From Candidatus Enterococcus leclercqii (GTDB taxonomy: Bacteria; Bacillota; Bacilli; Lactobacillales; Enterococcaceae), in NCBI RefSeq assembly GCF_009933135.1, contig NZ_MAEH01000002.1, positions 41,981-105,980 on the forward strand: a DNA stretch of 64,000 bases, read 5' to 3'. Numbering within the stretch: position 1 is the first letter of the stretch; each line of letters opens with the position of its first letter. A program made the position numbers and the translations under genes. Positions 60,066 to 64,000 of the stretch are shown in pieces. The notes under the pieces are model-generated. The model was not told the origin of the DNA and did no database searches. It saw nothing but the letters and a program-made list of their open reading frames with translations.

Positions 60066-61638
60066 CTTTTTCACCAGCTTTCAGGCTTTCTTCATAGCGT
60101 TTATTGCTCTTATAAAGATCGGTGATAGTCCATGCCAACAATGCCAAGACTCCAGCAATCAGAAAATAAGCAATGCCATTGGCTAACTGAATTTCGCCGG
60201 AAGTAGGGGAATCCCCGAAAAATCCTTGAATTGCACTGGGCAGTCCCCTTAAGTTCAGATAAGTCAGGGAAACAACCGAAAACCAACCGAGAATTTGGAC
60301 GATCAGGCGATTTTTAAAACGGTGGCCCATTTCGTTTTCGCTATTGGTCATAATCAATAACGGCAACATGGAGAATGGTAGCGCAAAGGCCAGAAAGACT
60401 TGGGAATTGTTCATCAGATTGTTCAAAGCGGTGTGTTCTACCACGGGATTATCACTGCGGGTGAACAACACACAGATCATTACCGGCACCACAGAAATCA
60501 AACGCGTTACCAAGCGACGCAGCCAGATAGGAATCCGCAGATGGATGAAGCCTTCCATAATTACTTGGCCGGTCAAAGTCCCGGTAATGGTAGAATTTTG
60601 ACCAGAAGCAAGCAATGCGACAGCAAACAGCGTCGATAAGAGGCCGGTCTTTGCGACATTCATCAACACGCCATTACTCATAGTTTCTGGATCTGACAGT
60701 GCATGGAAAAGTCCGAAGAAAGAAGGATCTTGAACAGTCCCAGATTTGAAAACCGCCACCCCCATGATTAACAAGAGTGCGTTTACGACAAATGCCAGTG
60801 AGAGTTGGATATTGGAATCCCAAGTAGTGAAACGGACAGCTTGTGCCACATCTTCTTCGTCGTTGTGGTCAATTTCACGAGTTTGAGAAACTGCTGAATG
60901 CAGATACAAATTGTGAGGCATGACCGTAGCTCCAATGATCCCCAATGCGCCAGTTAAGGGTGTTTGACCATTGACTACGGTATCTTCTGAAAAGGTCTTG
61001 GCAGTTGGGATGAAGCCCTTTAAGACGGCGCTCCAATCAGGATGAGACAGAGCAACTTGATAGACGAATACAAATAAGATCACGAAAATCAGACAGACTA
61101 CAATACCCTCGATCTTTCGAAAGCCGATCTTAGTCAGAAGCAGCAATAATAAGACGTCAAAGACTGTGATGAAGACGGCAATCACCAGGGGAATATCAAA
61201 CAATAAATAGAGTGCAATCGCAGCCCCGATAACTTCGGCGATATCTGTCGCCATGATCGCCAGCTCAGTGATGATCCAAAGAACAATCCCCAATTGCTTA
61301 CTCGTACGTGCGCGAATTGCTTGTGCCAAGTCCATTTGGGTAACAATCCCCAGCTTGGCAGCCATATATTGCAAGAGCATAGCAATCAAACTGGAGATCA
61401 AGATGACCGACATCAGTAAGTATTGGAAATTTTGCCCGCCGGTAATGGAAGTGGACCAGTTCCCCGGGTCCATATACCCAACGGCTACCAGTGCCCCCGG
61501 ACCGGAGTAGGCTAAAAGTGTGGGCCAAAAGCCTTTTCCTTTGGGGACTTTGACGGTCCCATTGATTTCCTGCAATGAGAGACCATTGGTGTGTGCCAGC
61601 AGTTTATGTGATTGCGGTTCTTTTGGAGAGTGTTGCAT
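60058..61638 (-). CDS. mntH: Nramp family Mn2+/Fe2+ transporter
   Basis: The protein has 526 residues and starts at ATG 61638 (GAAGGGA upstream). Eleven or so helices, with the metal-site signatures GYMDPGNWSTSI in helix 1 (Asp and Asn) and TVMPHNLYLHSAV in helix 6 (Met and His). A proton-coupled importer of Mn2+. An N-terminal extension of about 30 residues precedes the core. A DtxR/MntR-like palindrome lies upstream. Forms an operon with the overlapping uspA. Confidence 0.95.
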   Translation of the reverse strand: MQHSPKEPQSHKLLAHTNGLSLQEINGTVKVPKGKGFWPTLLAYSGPGALVAVGYMDPGNWSTSITGGQNFQYLLMSVILISSLIAMLLQYMAAKLGIVTQMDLAQAIRARTSKQLGIVLWIITELAIMATDIAEVIGAAIALYLLFDIPLVIAVFITVFDVLLLLLLTKIGFRKIEGIVVCLIFVILFVFVYQVALSHPDWSAVLKGFIPTAKTFSEDTVVNGQTPLTGALGIIGATVMPHNLYLHSAVSQTREIDHNDEEDVAQAVRFTTWDSNIQLSLAFVVNALLLIMGVAVFKSGTVQDPSFFGLFHALSDPETMSNGVLMNVAKTGLLSTLFAVALLASGQNSTITGTLTGQVIMEGFIHLRIPIWLRRLVTRLISVVPVMICVLFTRSDNPVVEHTALNNLMNNSQVFLAFALPFSMLPLLIMTNSENEMGHRFKNRLIVQILGWFSVVSLTYLNLRGLPSAIQGFFGDSPTSGEIQLANGIAYFLIAGVLALLAWTITDLYKSNKRYEESLKAGEKDE

Positions 61639-61701
61639 GCAGATCCCTTCTTTCTCTTCTTCGGTGTTATTGTACTCCTGCTTTTAGCAAAACAAAAGTA
61701 A

Positions 61702-61723
61702 AAAGTTAGGTTAGCCGAATTTT
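61702..61723 (-). promoter_or_regulatory. Putative MntR/EfaR-type manganese box of mntH
   Basis: AAAGTTAGGTTAGCCGAATTTT is an imperfect 22-bp palindrome (8 of 11 pairs) of the TTAGGTTA-type recognised by DtxR-family regulators, about 65 bases upstream of mntH. Confidence 0.55.
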
Positions 61724-61844
61724 ATGTGAAAGTTGCATCGTTTATTCTGAAAGGATAAAAATTTTGCTGACAAGTGATGAAACGCTTTCTCCTCATGATA
61801 GCATAGAGAGGAAATTTTCTGGAAACGATAGCGATTCTAAAAAG

Positions 61845-61886
61845 GACACTTGAAAACAGGGGGATAACTGCTTTCAAGTGTCTTTT
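61845..61886. terminator. Bidirectional terminator between 61897 gene and mntH leader
   Basis: GACACTTGAAA (61845-61855) pairs with TTTCAAGTGTC (61872-61882), then TTTT; A-run on the left gives a T-run on the minus strand, where it ends the small gene at 61897. Confidence 0.85.
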
Positions 61887-61896
61887 GCAAGAAGGA

Positions 61897-62229
61897 TTAA
61901 TCATTGTCTACGATGGTTTGGATATGGTCAGCTAAAAAGCGGACGAAATTTGGTGTGTTTTGCTTGAAGTCGTCAATAAAGGAGCCAGAAGGACTAGAAA
62001 TGGCACCGACTTCTTTGTTCATGATGTCGAATACGGCTAACTTGCTGTCGCCGTCTTGCCAAGCTAATTTCCAGTAGGGGCCCTCCAAAGCGCCGTCCAG
62101 CATCTGTTGGCCGTTGTCTAAAACAGCTTGACGGATGACTTCTTCTTCAGAGACTTCCTTTCCTTTTTCTTCCAGGTAAGCGATTTTTTCGGCTATTTCG
62201 GTCATATTGGCTGGTACGATGGGATACAT
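61897..62229 (-). CDS. Small protein of unknown function
   Basis: The protein has 110 residues and starts at ATG 62229 behind GAGAGG; the frame open up to 62358 is rejected for lack of a ribosome site. I do not recognise the family. It is acidic and soluble. A helical N-terminal half (MTEIAEKIAYLEEKGKEVSE) leads into YWKLAWQDGDSKLAVFDIMN and a C-terminal helix. It stands alone with its own terminator. Confidence 0.7.
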   Translation of the reverse strand: MYPIVPANMTEIAEKIAYLEEKGKEVSEEEVIRQAVLDNGQQMLDGALEGPYWKLAWQDGDSKLAVFDIMNKEVGAISSPSGSFIDDFKQNTPNFVRFLADHIQTIVDND

Positions 62230-62451
62230 AGGATCATTCCTCTCACTTATTGTGGCTGGTTGAGGGCCACTGGCTACTTCAGTTATACGCAAATACCAAG
62301 AAATCTGCAACGAACAACACCTGCTAAGACTTTTTCCTAAGACTTTTTGCCGTCGCAAGCACCTTGAGGTATCATGGAGACGGAAACCTTCCTAGCCATT
62401 TTTACAGATGAAAGCGGAAGGAGACAACTTGTTAAAAAGAAGGTACTTGTG

Positions 62452-62901
62452 ATGAAAATTGTCAAAATCAACTATGGTAGTTCCGCATATCAGGAGACGC
62501 TGGCATTACGAAATCGGATCATGCGTAAACCCCTGGGACTGGATATCTTTCAAGAAGATTTCTCTCAAGAAGCAAAGGCGCTAATTTTGGGAGCATATAA
62601 TGAGGTGGGAAGCAGCCTTTTGGGGGTCGCAGTAATGTCACACCAGCCAGAGGGATGGCAAGCTGTTGACTATCTGTGTGTGGACACCCAACTGCAAAGT
62701 AAAGGGGTGGGACGTAAGCTTTTGGCAGAATTAGAAGCAACAGCCCGTAAGCAAGGTGCTCAAGGCATTTGGTTAGAAGCTCGTGTTTCAGCCAAAGGAT
62801 TTTATGAAAAACTGGGTTACCGCAGTTTTGGTGAAGTCTATGAAATGCCCCACGCGCCGGTGCCCCATATTAAAATGGACAAAATCTTTCCCCTGTCGTA
62901 A
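62452..62901 (+). CDS. GNAT family N-acetyltransferase
   Basis: The protein has 149 residues and starts at ATG 62452 (AGAAGG upstream); the frame from 62374 is rejected. The acetyl-CoA loop QSKGVGRKLL fits the R/Q-x-x-G-x-G/A rule, with VDYLCVDTQL before it and the C-terminal FYEKLGYRSFGEVYEM. It resembles the ElaA/PanZ-like small GNATs. The acceptor is unknown. Confidence 0.88.
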   Translation: MKIVKINYGSSAYQETLALRNRIMRKPLGLDIFQEDFSQEAKALILGAYNEVGSSLLGVAVMSHQPEGWQAVDYLCVDTQLQSKGVGRKLLAELEATARKQGAQGIWLEARVSAKGFYEKLGYRSFGEVYEMPHAPVPHIKMDKIFPLS

Positions 62902-63079
62902 AACTGACAGTCTGTGCTTGTCGGCACAGTGGAAAACGGTTACTATAAAAGGCAAAAATGGAATAATCAAGTCTTCAGTCAAATCCAGTCAGCAGCTTTA
63001 CGTGTGCTACTGGGCCCCATTTGACAGCTGGCAAACAACAGCAGGACTGTTGCACTTATCCCACAGGAGGAGAACCCAT

Positions 63080-63958
63080 ATGACCCCAGAGTATTATCAA
63101 CTCAATACCGAAAATCAAACCAAATTGGAATTGGCTGTCTTTGATCATCCGGCACCAAAAGGAATCTTGCAGATTGTTCATGGTGCTTTGGAGTACAAAG
63201 AACGCTATTTTGATTTTGCCAACTATATGAATAATGCCGGTTATGTCATTATTTTGTCGGATAATCGGGGACACGGCGGCTCAGTATCTGAAAAAGATCC
63301 CCACGGTGTCATGCATGATTTTGACCTGTTGGTTGCGGATCAAGCAGCAATCACGGCCTTTATCAAAAGCAAATATCCTACGTTACCCTTGAGTATGTAT
63401 GGCCATTCTTTTGGCTCGATTTTGGCGCGTAATTATTTACAACAACACGACAACCAGCTGCACAAATTGGTGCTTACCGGAACCGCCAATTATGTTCCTA
63501 TCGTTCCACTGGCGATCAAATTGGGACGAGCCTTTACAAAGCGACGGGGCAATATGGAAACCAATCAGTTTTTGAACTATCTTTCCGGAAACTTAGGTGT
63601 GGAACAAGATTGGTTATCCAACAATCCAGAGAGCAATGAGCGAGCTAAAAATGACCCTAACATGGTGAAGCTTTATCCGGTGCGTAGTTTACTGACTATC
63701 TGGGAAGGGGATCATCAGTTGAAAGCCTATGACAAGTATCAGTGTCAAAACCCGGATTTACCGATTCTAAACCTAGTGGGGGCTGAAGATACCAAAATCA
63801 CGGGAGGGAAAAAAGGACTTGCCGATACGTTGGCGACTTTGCAAAAAATTGGCTACCACAACATTCAAAGTGAAGAGCTGCCGGGGATGAAGCACGAAGT
63901 CTTAAATGAGATTGATTATCTGCAAGTCTATGAAAAGATTCGTACCTTCCTGGATTGA
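63080..63958 (+). CDS. Alpha/beta hydrolase, monoacylglycerol lipase-like
   Basis: The protein has 292 residues and starts at ATG 63080 behind a strong ACAGGAGGAG; a longer frame beginning at 62783 overlaps the GNAT gene and is rejected. Alpha/beta-hydrolase fold: oxyanion region LQIVHGALEY, LSDNRGHGGS, nucleophile elbow MYGHSFGSILA (Ser), acid Asp in LVGAEDTKITGG, and a late His in GMKHEVLNE. This pattern matches the PldB/monoglyceride-lipase (serine aminopeptidase S33) family. Cytosolic. It may hydrolyse lysophospholipids or monoacylglycerols. Confidence 0.9.
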   Translation: MTPEYYQLNTENQTKLELAVFDHPAPKGILQIVHGALEYKERYFDFANYMNNAGYVIILSDNRGHGGSVSEKDPHGVMHDFDLLVADQAAITAFIKSKYPTLPLSMYGHSFGSILARNYLQQHDNQLHKLVLTGTANYVPIVPLAIKLGRAFTKRRGNMETNQFLNYLSGNLGVEQDWLSNNPESNERAKNDPNMVKLYPVRSLLTIWEGDHQLKAYDKYQCQNPDLPILNLVGAEDTKITGGKKGLADTLATLQKIGYHNIQSEELPGMKHEVLNEIDYLQVYEKIRTFLD

Positions 63959-64000
63959 GGGAGAGTATACAAAAAAAGAGGGTTCTACAATATTTAGTGT

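Overview
The window looks like chromosomal DNA of an Enterococcus or a close relative (Bacillota, Lactobacillales). I infer this from the moderate-to-low GC content, strong AGGAGG-type ribosome-binding sites, many fructose/galactitol-type PTS operons, cre-like (CcpA) sites, LPXTG pili with class C sortases, and the core genes htrA, ytpR, rlmH, truA and mntH. I see no phage, transposase, integrase, rRNA operon or CRISPR array.

Layout. 1-4.5 kb: end of a secreted-type beta-propeller-like protein, a PepSY membrane protein, an M42 aminopeptidase (pepA), and an AsnC regulator coupled to a class I aminotransferase. 4.5-14.6 kb: an AT-rich leader, then a pilus operon (two LPXTG pilins each with a YPKN pilin motif, two class C sortases, one 1405-aa LPXTG adhesin). 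14.6-18.5 kb: acetyltransferase, thioredoxin-like protein and universal stress protein, YtpR, HtrA. 18.5-19.4 kb: a gene-free stretch with six DnaA-box matches in 168 bp. 19.5-37.0 kb: a carbohydrate region with three complete galactitol-type PTS systems (EIIA, EIIB, EIIC each), two PRD regulators, one DeoR regulator, two epimerases, two nearly identical phosphohexuloisomerase-like SIS proteins, a RpiB-type isomerase, a YjbQ-like protein, an SDR dehydrogenase and a HAD phosphatase. 37.8-42.9 kb: MarR/nitroreductase pair, rlmH (with an SCC-type attachment core at its 3' end), DUF1456 protein, quinone/alcohol oxidoreductase, truA. 43.3-53.8 kb: pullulanase, iron alcohol dehydrogenase, small FMN-type protein, diaminopimelate dehydrogenase, 6-phospho-beta-glucosidase, glycerate kinase, tRNA-Gln(CTG), an alkyltransferase-like protein and a CDF metal exporter. 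54.0-59.3 kb: a minus-strand redox operon (double-cubane reductase, its activase, a TDT-family transporter and a C_GCAxxG_C_C protein) under a perfect cre site, next to DUF2200 and an orphan ModA lipoprotein. 59.6-64 kb: UspA, MntH, a small unknown protein, an acetyltransferase and an alpha/beta hydrolase.

How the genes work together. The carbohydrate region imports and phosphorylates polyols or unusual sugars. The epimerase plus 3-hexuloisomerase pairs, once with an SDR dehydrogenase, would feed 3-keto- or epimeric hexulose phosphates to fructose 6-phosphate. No hexulose-phosphate synthase is present, so formaldehyde fixation is not supported. The pilus operon carries its own polymerising sortases but no regulator and no housekeeping sortase.

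The most unusual non-coding signal is a dispersed intergenic element of about 180 bp, present four times (921, 29484, 43203 on the minus strand, 59356). Its flanks are conserved, while the central hairpin has a different sequence in every copy and remains almost perfectly paired. Other non-coding signals worth attention are the DnaA-box cluster, the three ACCAAT direct-repeat operators around the DeoR promoter pair, a closed multi-stem element inside a PTS operon (32771-32881), and a paired AT-rich repeat upstream of the DUF2200 and modA genes.
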